64,000 bases of DNA from assembly GCA_019916065.1 (NCBI GenBank), contig CM034236.1:13469167-13533166 (forward strand), written 5' to 3'. The notes under the pieces are model-generated. The model worked only from the letters and a program-made list of their open reading frames with translations. It had not been told where the DNA came from and made no database searches. Shown one piece after another: positions 1 to 12,430 of this stretch. The stretch's first letter is position 1. The number at the start of each line of letters is the position of its first letter. The position numbers and the translations under genes were made by a program. Source of the stretch: Vitellaria paradoxa. Taxonomy: Eukaryota > Streptophyta > Magnoliopsida > Ericales > Sapotaceae.

Positions 1-2314
1 GGCTCATGCTCCTCCTCTATCTGTAAAGCCATAGGAATGTGCGACGATGATGAAATGTCGATCCCTCGTGCTCTGCGTCGTCGAGTGTAATACTTAGCTG
101 GAGCCTGGGGGGCCGCCACTGATGCCTGTGTATGAGATATGGGCAGGCGGACAGGTGAGATGTATGCTGGAGAGGCAGGGAATGGCTTTATGTGGAAAAC
201 GCCAAACCAGAAGTCATCCACATCTGCTGAGGGTGAAGTATATGCCTGTGTAGCCGGGGGTGGGGTCCGATAGTCGACGACAGGATCTGAAAATGGTATC
301 TGCGTCTCGTCCGTAGGCAAACGCTCCCATGCTGTAGAACTGCTAGGGATGTCTGACTCAACTGGTGGGGGCAAATCGTCTGCGGGATCAGGGCCATATG
401 TATCATGATGCCCCCGCGCTCGTCTACCGACAGGCTGAAGTCTGCTGGGACGTGATGGTCTGGACTGAGATGATGAACCTGTCTGCCTACTGTCAACAGG
501 GGCTCGTAGCCTCTCCTCATGATCGATAGCAGTGATCACCGGTCCTGCCTGATGAATAATCTCCTGTAGTGTCCGAAGGTAACCAACATGATCCGCACCA
601 GTGACCGCTGCAACCGCAATGTGATACATGCTAACAATAGTATTAACCTAGAATGTTTGAAGAAACTATATTAGTCAATATCAAACAGAAAAACATAAAT
701 AAAAAGTAAATTTATTATTAAAAAACCCATAGCTATAATATCATACCAGAATGGACATATCTGCTGACACTGGCTGTGAACCAACAGGCGGCACATGTAA
801 GGGTGGTGCGATGTGAGTCCGTGTGATGTGATGAAACCACTCCATATACGGGTCATCGAATGCGATAGCTGCAGTGGAAACCTCGCCATGCACAATTGTC
901 TGTAGTCGTCTACCCCACTCCTCTACATATCGATGATGGTACTGTAGTCAGTTCACCTCTCCCCGGCCCCGCCTAGTCAACTCATGCAATGCAGCATCCG
1001 TGTCAAACTCAGCCGGGATCACTTGACGGAGGTCAAATTGTCTCATCACACGTCCCGGTAGGTGGTACTCGACGATCTCGTAACAAATCAACGGACAGGT
1101 CGAGCGCCACACCACCTCACCAGCACGGCAGTATGTAGGAAGTCTGCTCAAAACGGATGCTGGGTATGGACACCAGGTCATCTGATCCTCTCTCAGGAGT
1201 GTCAACTGCTCTCGGCAATCTCTCAATGGCCTGGCAAAGCTCATTGCTAAGCTTCCCTTCCATCTGCAACCTCAAGGATCTCCGAGAAGCCCAAAAACAT
1301 CCAGTGCATAATCAGGTGGGGGAGGTGGTCGTGTAATAACGGGCCTAAACAGTGCTAGCCGCTCCCATGCCCAAACCTATCATTGTAAACTGTCAATTGA
1401 TTCCGAAATAAGCTTAATATAAATTAGTATCAAATGTAAATAAAGTTTATTTTTACCTGAAGTATGCAAATCGATCCTGCCATCTCGGCCGTGGGGGTGG
1501 TGGAAGCCGAGCACATCTCTCTGTATAAGCAGGCTAGAGCAGCAGCTCCCCACGCTAGTCGGCCGCAGTCATCTAAGTCTCGAAGCAAAGATAGGTAATG
1601 TATCTTGACCATATTACCAGTGTGGTTCGATAGTAAATGTGCTCCGATAATAATGAGAATAAGTGCCCGGGCATGGTACTGTACGTCAGCCTCCGTAGCC
1701 TCATCTGGTAATGTCAAGAAGTGCTCTGTCAGCCAGCCAATCTTCAAACGTCCCTTCTTAAAATCCCCCGCATCTGGACTCCTACCAAGTAGCTCCTGGC
1801 ATAGTGCCTGTCGTGCCATGAGACCATGCACGTCATCAATCCCACTAATAGGATCACCATCAACCCGTAAGCCAGCAATGATCTCAACATCCTGCAATGT
1901 AATAGTGGCCTCGCCGACGGGAAGGTGGAAGGTATGTGTCTCGCGTCTCCATCGCTCAACCAACGATGTGATCAGTGGCCAGTAGAAATGGATAGCTCCC
2001 AGTCGGTATATACCGTAAAATCCGGCCCTATGCAACTGCTGGAGAACACGAGGATCCTGGGATGGATCCAATATCTGGCGTAAGGCAGTCTGTGTGGCCC
2101 GAACTCGAATGACCTCCTCGAACTGCAGAACCAAAAATATTTAGTAAGTATTAACAAATAGCACACGAGGGAATATGACAACCATCGTAACTAATTTTTA
2201 CATACGTACCCGAACGCGAGACTCCCAAATATCAATGGATCGATGATCAGCCTGGGAGTGGAGTACACGGGGGTCTAACGGCCCAGGATCTAACATATGT
2301 CGTCTGTCAGACAT
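1..2314 (-). pseudogene. Plant mobile domain (PMD, MAIN-like) protein of a Mutator-like element, 3' end off the window
   Basis: Four exons can be built with matching phases: 2314-2210, 2122-1457, 1376-747 and 647 to beyond position 1. Every intron is GT-AG and phase 0. Exon 2 holds the core of the plant mobile domain, with HRAGFYGIYRLG, an LITSLVERWR stretch and the LPVGEATITLQDVEIIAGL signature known from MAIN/MAIL1 and 'serine/threonine phosphatase 7 long form'-like proteins. Exon 4 is a low-complexity tail rich in Ser, Pro and Arg. Exon 3 has two in-frame TGA codons (1272-1274 and 948-950), both where the family would be expected to have Trp. The gene lies 346 bp downstream of the transposase pseudogene on the same strand, as expected if both belong to one element. 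PMD proteins of transposons are related to host silencing proteins, but the role of this copy is unknown. It is probably dead unless the stops are read through. Confidence 0.82.
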
Positions 2315-2659
2315 CTCACTGTACAGATAGTACAAAATGATAATTAGTATCAATTGTTACATTTTGGGCAAGTAAAAAAAAAATAATAAATAGCATGATA
2401 TAAAATGCAGAATTCACTCATAACTTTACATGCATAGAAATCAAACTACTCTTTTATTACTACAAAATATAAATGAAATTGCTCTTTCACTAGTATGAAT
2501 TTTCATAAATACTCATAACTTTACGAGGCTTAAAAATCAAAATGCTCTTGAGTTACTAATAAAATGTTAAAACTGCTATATGGTTACATGAGCATCCCAA
2601 CTTTAAAGCTGCTATAGTGTTCACATTTAAATACTCATAAGTTGTTTCGGTGTACAAAT

Positions 2660-5242
2660 TTAAGACAAGAGCCTAGTGCCTGATGATGATGATGAAGCTC
2701 TTGCCGGACACTTGCGTCGATCATGCCCTTGTTGTTTGCAAATGCCACAATGTTGGGTAGAGCTGCGTTCCGATCTATCCATCTCATTTGTCAACCTGCT
2801 TGAACGAGGTCGGCCCTGTGCACGGAGGAGAGATGGGTTCGGTATAAAGAAGGGTGTTTGAACACTGGGCCAGTAGTCCTCGTGCTCTAAGGGATGAAAC
2901 TCTGGCTTGTAAGTGGCGACGTACGATTAGAGCGAATATACACTGGATACAAATTCCATCCAATCGATGCGTATTCGATCGCAAGCGGCTATAACATGTG
3001 AGCACGGTAGCTTCAAAACCTCCCACTTTCCACAACTGCACGTGCCATTCCGTAATCAAACAATCTGTCTGTTGTTACCCCTACTCAGATGGGAACCAGT
3101 CACGACTTGGCACTCTCCGGTAATGTGATTGAACTCCATTACTTGATGACCCAATGCATCCTTCTGGAAATCAGTCAAAAGCTTTTGTACGCGTGGACTG
3201 ACCCTTGACCAGTTGTTGGTTGCATTCATAGCAATTAGGCGCCGCTGGTGGAAGTATGAAACAAGCTTGTAAAATGTTGGCTGAACTGCTGTAGTAATTG
3301 AGAGGCTTCGAGCACCACGCAGTACGTTGTTGAAGCACTCCGAAAAATTGGTTGTCATGATTCCGTATCTAAAAGCACCACCGTAGCAAAATGTCCACTT
3401 CTCCTTTGGCAATTTAGTAAGATATTTCCATGCTTCTAGGTTGAGGGACTTAAGTAACTCCATGACCTCGTTGAATTTGTGAACTTGAGTAGCCCTTCCT
3501 GCTTGATTGAACAAGTCAATTAATTGCTTGGCAGGCCAATTTTTCTTGAAATTGGCCTTTATATGTCTTAAGCAAAAACAATGGTGTGCATTTGCCCAAC
3601 CAGACTGGGGGGATTCAATTGCAGACTTGATCGCACTGTGCCTGTCGGAGATTAAACACAGCTGTCGGTCAGGGCAAACATACCTACGAAGCATCCTTAA
3701 GAAGTATAACCAGCTGTCATTGTCCTCTTCATCAACCCATGCAAATGCTAATGGGAACACTTGGAGGTTTGCATCCTGGGCCACTGCTATCAATAGTTTA
3801 CCACGGTACTTACCGTACAAGTGTGTTCCGTCGATTGAAACAACGGGCATACAGTGAGCAAACCCATCAATTGAAGGCTTGAAGCTCCAGAACACGTATT
3901 GCAGAACCCGTTGGGCCCCACCCATGTAAGGATGATGTCGATAGTGAACTATCGTGCCCGGATTGTAAGTCTGTACAGCATTCATGAACTTTGGTAGGAA
4001 CAGGTACAACTGCTCCCAATCACCAAATATCTGGGCAACCGCCTTCTGTTTTGCAAGCCATGCCTTTCGGTAAGACACATGGTACTTGAATCGATCCTTC
4101 AGTTCGGCTTGCAGCGAGACAACAGAACAAGCGGGGTTAGACTTAACCAAATGGATGATGTTGCTGCAAAGAAAGTTCGAGTTAAGTTGTGCATGATCTT
4201 CAGTCAGCCATGCAAATATACATGTATGGGGGCCTTCATACTAAGTTATTTCAAATAAACCATGCGTACTTAGCTTGGTTGCTCGGACTCGCCACTTGCA
4301 CTGTCCTTCATTCCTCTTTGGACACTCAGCTACCCAAGATTTCTGACTTGATTCCATAGTTATGTAGGGCCGATTTGATCTAACAGCATACAACTTCATA
4401 GATTGGAGTAAGTGCTCTTTGTCCTTGAAAAGTTGTCCGACGCAAGGATCCTCATTCTCTGGGTTCCACGTTCGATGTCAAAGTGAAGGGGCCCAGTGAA
4501 GTGCACTGTCATCTAACTCAACAGCAGTGAACATTTCGGACATTAGTTCATGCAGTCGATGATCTGTACGTTCATCATGTTCGTTCATAACCAAGTCTCC
4601 AGTAACTCCCTCACCCATCATGTCCATGTTTTGCAGTTCTATGTCTTCTTCGTCAACTGGGCCTTCAGCAATGTTCGAATCATCAGCTTGATCATTCACG
4701 TAGTCCCAAGACATATCCTGTTGCTGCACGTAGTCACGGACAGGATCACTAGTGGGTTCATGAGTGGCGTCGAACTGATTTTCTGGTTCATTGTGGGGGG
4801 AAGAGGGCGTGAATTCGTTGTAGATTCCCACCAAATGATCAGTCGGAGCATTCATTTGGAGGCTGCCTTCGCTGGCCACCGGCTCAGGATTAGTCGGCTC
4901 AAACTCCAAGTACAGGTCACAGTGATTGCGGTTCAAATTATGAACGATAGCAAACATTGCCTCGACTGTATCATCGTCCACTAGTTGTAGAGGTCTGTGA
5001 AGTATTTGACCCGCACTACCAACAATTGGGTATCTACACAGTACTCGTAAAACGACCTGCCTCGGGTCCATGCCAACAGTTTCATACAGCATCATGTAGG
5101 TAGACTGACTGCTAACCCTGACACAATGTTTGAATGGTCTGTCGTAACCCACATCATCATCCACATCTATAAGATTCCCTCCCCAAAAACAAAACAGTGA
5201 AATTCGTTCTTGAGACATCACGAGCAATGAACGAACGACCAA
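2660..5242 (-). pseudogene. MuDR-type transposase pseudogene, intronless, four internal stops
   Basis: One reading frame runs from Met 5242 to TAA 2660-2662, about 860 codons, without a frameshift. Domain order: PB1-like N-terminal region with GQILHRPLQLVDDDTVEAMF (about residues 1-120); an acidic linker; the MuDR DNA-binding region with PCVGQLFKDKEHL and a CPKRNEGQCKWRV cysteine pattern; the MULE catalytic domain with SIDGTHLYGKYRGKL, LISDRHSAI and the FSECFN region; a SWIM finger (NGTCSCGKW, LPCSHVIAA); and a C2HC zinc knuckle (CGICKQQGHDRRKC). In-frame stops are TGA 4478-4480, TAG 4241-4243, TGA 3056-3058 and TAA 2927-2929. The last two fall just before and after the SWIM finger. An alternative start is the Met at 5218. 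Family assignment is firm; activity is not expected from this copy. Confidence 0.9.
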
Positions 5243-7330
5243 TTACAGCCCTGAACGAAATAAATGTTAGGGATCGTACCTTCTTAACTTTATATATTTG
5301 CAAGAGTGAAAAAGGTTTCCTTCAAGTTTTCTTATCTGGGACAATGACTTGTGTAACTTATCTTAAGTTAACCTAACTTTTATTACTTATCCTATGTTAA
5401 CCTAACCTGAACTAATTTATATAATTTATCTTGAGTTAACCTCACGTAACTTGTATTATAAATTTTTTCACTTTAATTTATATTTTAATCTTTTTATCAG
5501 TTGATTAAAATTTTTCACTTTAATTTCTTTTTCTAAATAAAGATAGATTATATTTTAACTAACCTAAACTAACTTAACTAACTTATCTTATCTTAACGTA
5601 ACCAAACTTATATTATAAAATTATTTACTTTAGTTTTTAAATTTAACTAATTAACTTCTTTTAATCATATAAATCTATATGTTAATTACTATGATTTTTT
5701 GTTATCAATTGACATAATTAAATTCACGAATGTGGTTAGTACATTTACTTTCTTTTTTTTTTTTTTTCTATAACTTATCTTAAGTTAACCTAACTTTGGT
5801 TACTTATCCTATGTTAACGTAACCTAAACTAATTTATGTAATTTATCTTGAGTTAACCTCACGTAACTTGTATTATAAATTTTTTCACTTTAATTTATAC
5901 TTTAATCTTTTTATCAGTTGATCGAATTAAAATCAAATGTGACGTCAGCATTATTCTAACTTTACGTTTAAACTAATACATATTTATCAATGCCTAAATT
6001 TTTTTTCAAAAAAATAATTAATACAATCGATAAATAATAGTGAAAATAAACAAATAACGACAGATTATATTTACGTATAAATTTAAGGTTATTTTTTTTT
6101 CTAAATAAAAGATAGATTATATTATAATCTAACCTAAACTAATTTATCTAACTTATCTTATCTTAACCACTCATAACTTATATTATAAAATTATTTACTT
6201 GACTTTTTAAATTTAACTAATTTACTTTTTTTAATCGTACCATTACTATGATTTTTTTATCAATTGATATAATTAAATTCAAATATGTGATTAGTATAGT
6301 TGGTATAATTTAACCTATGTATTGTCCTAATCTCAGTAATTAAATTAATATAAATTATTAGGAATAAAATTAAATTAATATGTAGTTTTAATTACAAACA
6401 CCCAATAAATTATATACATAAATTGAAAAAAATAAAATTAAATAAAACTAAATTTAACCAAATTAAATTTAACTAAACAGACTATAGAAATAAAGTTATC
6501 AAACAAAAATAGCCAACTTATGCTTCAATACCATACAACAAAAAAATTAACATGTTCAAAAAATTCCCAACTAAGGATCCTCTAAAGTTGAATAGAATTT
6601 AGTCAATTTGAACAAATTCAATTTACATGCAACAAATTTTATACATTCTCAAACAAACAAATAACTCACCAGTATACAAATGTGAAGTGAAGAAATGAGA
6701 TCAATCCAGCCCAATAATACCCAAATTCAAAATCAAAATTGACAACACAAATGCAAATTTCAACTTCTTCAAATCAGATACCCAAATAACTCCAATCAAG
6801 CATGAAACAAACAAACTTCACTCACTCAACAGATATTGAATGTGATCTGAAAATTAATGCACAACTCGCATGTACATATACGTATATATATATATAAATG
6901 GTTGGGTACAATAAAACTCACATTTTTTGGACCGTTGGAGATGGAGGTGATGGAGGAGAGGAATCAAACAATGCCTGGCAAGGGAGGTGACCTCGCAGCA
7001 GTCGACCGTTGAGAGAGAAATCGGAGGGAGTGAGGGAGGGAGAACGCACGAACTGAGCAGAGGTGCTGCGGGTCGAAAATATATAAGCAGGCGTCGTCGA
7101 TGGCACTGACGACACCAATGGTATTTTAGTAAATGAAGGGTGTCGTCAATAGCACTGACGACACCCAGCAGATTTTTGTAATTAATCATCCGCGAGCCTA
7201 TTTCTGTATATAATTAAATTAATATTATTATTTACGTAAAAAAACCCTTAATTCAGTGTCCTTGGTCAAATTACAAGGGTAAAAGTGTAATTACGTAAAA
7301 CTTTTATTATCACGTTTGCTGGCCAGACCC
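5243..7330. other. AT-rich region upstream of the transposase, with long direct repeats
   Basis: No convincing gene is visible. Two sequence blocks occur twice in direct orientation: about 5354-5510 with 5771-5930 (offset 417 bp), and about 5531-5680 with 6099-6270 (offset about 568 bp). They are built from TTAACCTAAC-type words and stretches such as TATTATAAATTTTTTCACTT. GC content rises from about 6940, next to the GACGACACC hairpins. This region probably contains the 5' part and terminal repeat of the Mutator-like element whose transposase lies to the left, but I could not fix the end because its partner is outside the window. Confidence 0.5.
7090..7166. repeat. Paired GACGACACC hairpins upstream of SF3B5
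   Basis: GGGTGTCGTCA (7138-7148) and TGACGACACCC (7156-7166) form a perfect 11-bp stem around a 7-nt loop. About 45 bp upstream, a similar but weaker hairpin (GTCGTC...GACGACACC, 7092-7116) has a related loop. A TATA-like AATATATAAGC precedes them at 7077-7087. They lie about 250 bp upstream of the SF3B5 start codon. Whether they belong to the neighbouring transposon terminus, a regulatory site or a small-RNA source cannot be decided from sequence. Confidence 0.6.
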
Positions 7331-7418
7331 AATTTATTAGTTTGTCCCGCACCTCTTGTTTGCTCTCGGCGTTGGTTCGTTTGCTGGATCGGAGTCACCG
7401 TGTTTCTGACCGGTAACC

Positions 7419-10400
7419 ATGCAGGTAAATATCATATATAGTGTCCATACATATGTATATACACAAGTGTACGTATACATAGTTCAATGCCTCTGCGTGG
7501 CTTGTTTGTCTCTCATCATTTTCAAACACTTTGCATTGCAAGTCTGATAACGATGGAATTCAAAAACCCTAAAAGGTCCAAAGTTTTCTCATCGCTTTAA
7601 TTTTCGATATTCACACAATTTTGGCTAATCCCTTATAGTTTCTAATTTCAACCTTGTTTTTGGTAACTTAGCTGCGTATTCCGGACCTAAACCCTGAACG
7701 GCTGAACCCTAAGTTTGGGTTGAGAGAAAGCTGAGGCGAAAATATTAGGAATTAAGAGCATTCTGTTTTTATTTGTTTCTGAATAATATGATTTGCTTAT
7801 TTTCTATCACACAGTGAAAAAATTAGATTGTTTGATTGAGTAGGTTTTTTTTTTGGGCGTAAACAATTTAAGCTTGTTTTTCAAATCATTTTCTCTGCAA
7901 CTAAAAGGTGAGTAAAGGGATGGGGTTTTGTGTAATGTAGTATTTAAGTTATTCAGTGGACTTGAAACAGTAAAATAAATAAATATACAAAAGAAGGAAA
8001 AGGATGGATGAATGGTGGTTTGATGGGGTATAATGTTGGTTTCTGCTTTCTTTGTATTCTTCAAGGTATTCAAAAGATTATACTTTGTATTGGATCAACT
8101 ATATATATATATATATATATTCGGAGTTTTTTCTGCTCTTTAACCAATGCATCAGGTTTTGCATTTTTTTTTTTTTTTTTACCATTTTAACAATTATTGA
8201 TGGTGTGCCATGCAGGCCAGTGATAGGTTTAATATCAACTCCCAGCTAGAGCATCTGCAAGCTAAATATGTTGGAACTGGGCATGCAGACTTGAATAGAT
8301 TGTAAATTCTCAAATTTCTTTAAATGTTTAGGCAATTATTACAAACTCTTTTTTTTTTTAAATTGACTCATTGTTCTTGCCTTTTGGTGCATTTTTGTCC
8401 AGTGAATGGGCAGTGAACATTCAACGGGACAGCTATGCTTCTTATGTTGGTCACTACCCAATTTTGGCTTACTTTGCCATTGCGGAAAATGAATCAATTG
8501 GAAGAGAACGCTACAACTTTATGCAGGTTCGCTAGTTTCCATTGTCATTATCTAATGCATTTATCATATTTCTTGTCTCGTGAACAAGATTTTCTTTTTA
8601 ACAGTATTTGTTTTATGCGATATATTGAAGCTAGTTTGTTGTAATTGTTCCTTGTGAAGTGCTTTAAAATTGCTACGCAGTGATATTTGCTTTAATATCG
8701 ACATTATGTGTTTTAGTTGGATTTCAAATTGCAGTGTTGTGTTTATACGGCTGAATCCATTTCAAACTTGGTGTATAAGTCTTGTGGTTTAGTTGATTAT
8801 GGATATTTGTGATTGTGTTTAAGAGAACAGTTTCATATATGAATATTTATTTGCTTGTCTATAAGTGAGCGGTGTTGTTTGAATATTTATTTTCCTGTTT
8901 TCTTTAGAATCAATTTGATTTTTGACATGCAAAAATAGGAGGGGAGGAAGCAACAATTTTGGGTTTGGTAGATGAAAAAAGTGGAAACTTTTTTGGTTAA
9001 GAATATTTTATTATTGGCTTACAGTTAAGAAAGAGGTTCTGAAAACAAGGAAATTCATTTTGAATTGCTTCATACGTCTCCGAAATTGATGATAATTGAA
9101 ATTGAAAAGTCCGTCTGATTATAGGTGCCAAATGGTCCTCCTCTACCCCATTAATTTGTCTCTCTTATCAAGCATGATATCCAACTTGTCCCTCCTCCCT
9201 CCTCGCCTGAATCCTATCACATGGTCTCAAGTTGTTGGTATATACTGTGTGGAGAGTTTAGTTATTATTTGGTTTACACTAGAGAAAAAGAGGATTTGAA
9301 AACAAGGAAATTCATTTTGAATTGCTTTATACGTTGCCAATATTGATGAGAATTGAAATTTGAAGTACTTTGGGAGCAAGTTAGTTACAAAAATTCAAAA
9401 GGCCATCGTATTACTGCTGCCGACCGGTCCTCCATCCTATTTCTTACTTTGTGTCTCTTATCAAGCGCGATATCCAACTTGCTTTAGGTCTCCTTAGTCC
9501 TATCACATGGTCTCAAGTCGTTGGTAGCATAGTGTGTTGAGAGAATAAATAATAATTTAAGTAATAAGTTTCCATTCTCCTTAATAGCTTATACTTTTAA
9601 GTGAGAGGTAGCTAGCATAACAGTCCGCCATGATGTCAAAGTAAGTAAAGGCTCAGACCTTACTTCCAGCCAGTAGTTAATTGTAGCATCATTACAGGGC
9701 ATGTTGAGAGTATAAAGTAGAACCATAAATAATGAAGTTGTTCCTCTCCCTAACAACTTGAGGTTTTAGGTAAAATGGTAACTAACAATTGAGGATAGTT
9801 ACGGCTGAACGAGAGGGTCTGACCATTTGAAAATAATGTTGAACTTTGTTGATGATAGGCGTTACTGAAGGCAAGCTAGTGAGAGTTATGGTAGATTGGA
9901 CTTTGGTGGAAGAGAGACAAAGCACAAAAGCAAAGGTTGTGGTGGATGGTTATAGTGATGTTGTTTTGTCTTTAGGATTGATGGAGGAAGGTATATATCA
10001 GGAGGTAGGTCAACTTGTGCTTATGGGGCTAGTGAGGCGAAAATTATGTCAAATGAATGGCATTGTTTGCTGCCATGCTGAGCATTGCAATGATTATGGC
10101 CATATAATGAGGTGAAGATATCATGGGGTTTGTCTTGTAACATTTCTTTGTATATTAATCAAAGGAGCCTCAAAGGATTCTCTAGCTTTAGTCATTTAAC
10201 CAAGGGGGACACTGATCCCGGGTGATCTCATTCAAAAGTAATGGCCCTCGAGCGTGTTCATGGTTGGAGGGTTTTTCAAAGGGGAGATCTTCAAGCTTTG
10301 TTTCGAGCTTAAGGCAAGTCTCAAAGGGTAAATGTCGAGATATCACACCCAGGGAGATGTGGAGGTTCTTTGATTACTTCTAGGGAGGTTCAATCAGAGG

Positions 10401-12430
10401 TAGGGATGACAATGTGCTGTGGTGTGGCGAGGCAGGCCAAAGTATTCCTCTACCTGTACCCAATTATTAAAAAAAATACCCGTACTCAATGAGTAATTTA
10501 ATTCAATTACCATCTTCGAAACCGATGAGTATCTGATCACCCACTTGCTTTTTTCGGTACAAAACATTAATATTATCCTTGAAATGTGAGATCTATTTAA
10601 TAAAAATTTAATATATGATATACATATATATTCACAATTGTTGCCCCCAAATATATTTTACATTAACAACAAACAAGAATAAAATTCATAATTTTTATAG
10701 GGTAATAAAGGCGGGTATCCGACTGGTACCCTATGTTTACCAACCCCAAACCCTATGGTTATTTTATTTTTATTTTGAACCTGTCCCATTATCCGTTAAT
10801 TTTAAAAATATCCGCCTCTATTTGATGGGGATCACATATATGAGAATTGGATATTTTTGGGTTTATTCTGTATGGGGCATTTTTGGTAATTATTAGGATA
10901 TTATTTGATTTTTGAAATTTTGGGAATGTTTGTAAGGGTTAAGCTTATTTAAAGGCTGGGGTGTATTGGTTTCATTAGCTTTTGATGAATTAAATTGAGT
11001 ATTGAATTTTTTTCCCTCCCTTGGGTATCTTTCTTCCTCTCCTAATTATCTTCTTCTTACAATCCCTATTTTACCCTCTCTTGACCCCTTTATTCTCTCT
11101 ATATCTTTTTCTTGCTTCTTTGTCCTACGTCACTATCCCCTGCGCTGGGGTGGGGGGTGTTGGAGCAAAATTGCTATCTGTAATTGGGGGGTTCAACAGG
11201 GCCGGACATCTATCAGCTGAGTACTATGTATGATGGGGAAGGTGCTTTATGTTAGGGAATTAAGAACCCAGAACGGTATAACATTTGGCTTTGCTTTGCA
11301 AAATCTTATTCATATTTAAAGAGAGTTTCATCTAAGTGACTATTTTTCATTTTTATTTCAGGGAAGAAATAATGATAGTGGAAAAATAAGAGGTAGAAGA
11401 CAAAAAGTTATGATAGTGTTGGTTAACCACATTGGTGATAAGAAAGAACACTAATGGGAAAAAACACTCCGAATGCTATGTGAATTGCTAGAAACATGTG
11501 TGAGTGAACATCGTTTAAAATCTTGAAAAATGTTTAGAGACCACTTGCATACGGCAGATGCTGCTAGTGAGATTAAGTTGCTGTATTAAGTAAAACGGTG
11601 TGTTTTGGAAGAATAAGCAACCAATTTAATTTCCTTGTTTAGTGTCATCTTCCTTCATGTGTGGAATCATACAAATCCTTTTATTCAATCTCTATCAGAG
11701 TGACATGATTAGATGTCTCCTTTCTATGACTTCCCATGACAATTGTTGGTTGGTACTAGTTGTTTCTTCTATAGCTTTTGGGATTTTAGAGTTATAATCG
11801 GTATCATGGTGTTATATGTCTGAACTGTTTTCGTGCAATTTATGATACACGTTAATGTACATTTCTTTTGTGATTTATGACTTAATATTATAGTGGCTTC
11901 ACAACATACAGAAATGAGTCAACCATATGACATACTCGATCAATAATTTCTATAATTTGACAGTGGAATGGGGGAAAAAAAAAGGAAGTTGTGATTGCAG
12001 ATGAAGGCTAAGTTCTGCTTTTTCCTTTTTAAAGCTGATTTAACTACAATCAGAGAATTTTGGTGATGTTTTTACTGGAATATATGGAGTCATTAGGGAG
12101 TCTATTGAAGGGATGATGGTACTTTGATCTTCAAGGACATCTTGGTCCGGGTGTTCCCAAGGTCATCATAGAGAAGAAATGTATTTCCCAATTTGAATGA
12201 AATGCTCCAAAACATTGTGTTGGCACCAAAATATAAAGAGAGAACTAAGCTCTTTTAATTCTATAAAGCACTAAAAGTTGGTCTGTGTTAGTCTTTTTCT
12301 GGGTTAGTAGCAGTTGTCATGAATTGAAGCATCTAATGGTTTTTCTTTTTTGTGTGTGTGTGTGTGTTATATTGTTGTACAGAAAATGCTGTTGCCTTGC
12401 GGCCCACCCCCTGAAAGAGAGGATGATTAA
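7419..12430 (+). CDS. SF3B5: Splicing factor 3B subunit 5 (SF3b10), complete
   Basis: Four exons: 7419-7424, 8216-8301, 8403-8526 and 12383-12430. They give 264 nt, or 87 residues, close to the 86 residues of animal SF3B5. All junctions are GT-AG and the phases agree. The product shows NSQLEHLQAKYVGTGHAD, RDSYASYVGHY, YFAIAENES and the C-terminal MLLPCGPPPE, all hallmarks of this very conserved small protein. It is a core part of the SF3b complex of U2 snRNP, which recognises the intron branch point in the nucleus. Exon 1 codes only for Met-Gln. The 3' UTR probably extends to about 12.7 kb. Intron 3 (8527-12382) is long and carries repeats. No defect is seen, so the gene should be functional. 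Confidence 0.96.
9040..9545. repeat. Diverged tandem duplication in SF3B5 intron 3
   Basis: Two copies of about 230-250 bp, at roughly 9040-9265 and 9297-9545, start with the same GAAAACAAGGAAATTCATTT and share CTCTTATCAAGC, GATATCCAACTTG and CCTATCACATGGTCTCAAGT in the same order. They differ by many substitutions and small gaps, so the duplication is old. No coding potential was seen. Confidence 0.75.
9840..10820 (+). other. GC-richer unassigned stretch in SF3B5 intron 3
   Basis: About 9840-10400 is less AT-rich than the surrounding intron and gives short open stretches in all three plus frames, interrupted by stops. It reads like a decayed coding remnant, but I recognise no family. From about 10430 to 10820 there are repeated words such as TACCCGTACTC, GCGGGTATCC and TATCCGCC, of the kind found in dispersed plant repeats. 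I assign no function. Confidence 0.3.

Noticed and set aside
4150..4260. An intron in the left transposase between 4260 and 4150
   Set aside because: An acceptor-like TTTCTTTGCAG exists, but the frame runs straight through with the expected YEGPHTC region, interrupted only by TAG 4241-4243.
5340..6180. TTAACCTAAC words as telomeric repeats
   Set aside because: The plant telomere unit is CCCTAAA. The words here are irregular and part of a longer duplicated segment.
9846..10115. 89-residue open stretch in SF3B5 intron 3 as a gene
   Set aside because: No family motif, embedded in a spliced intron, and stops in the continuing frame.
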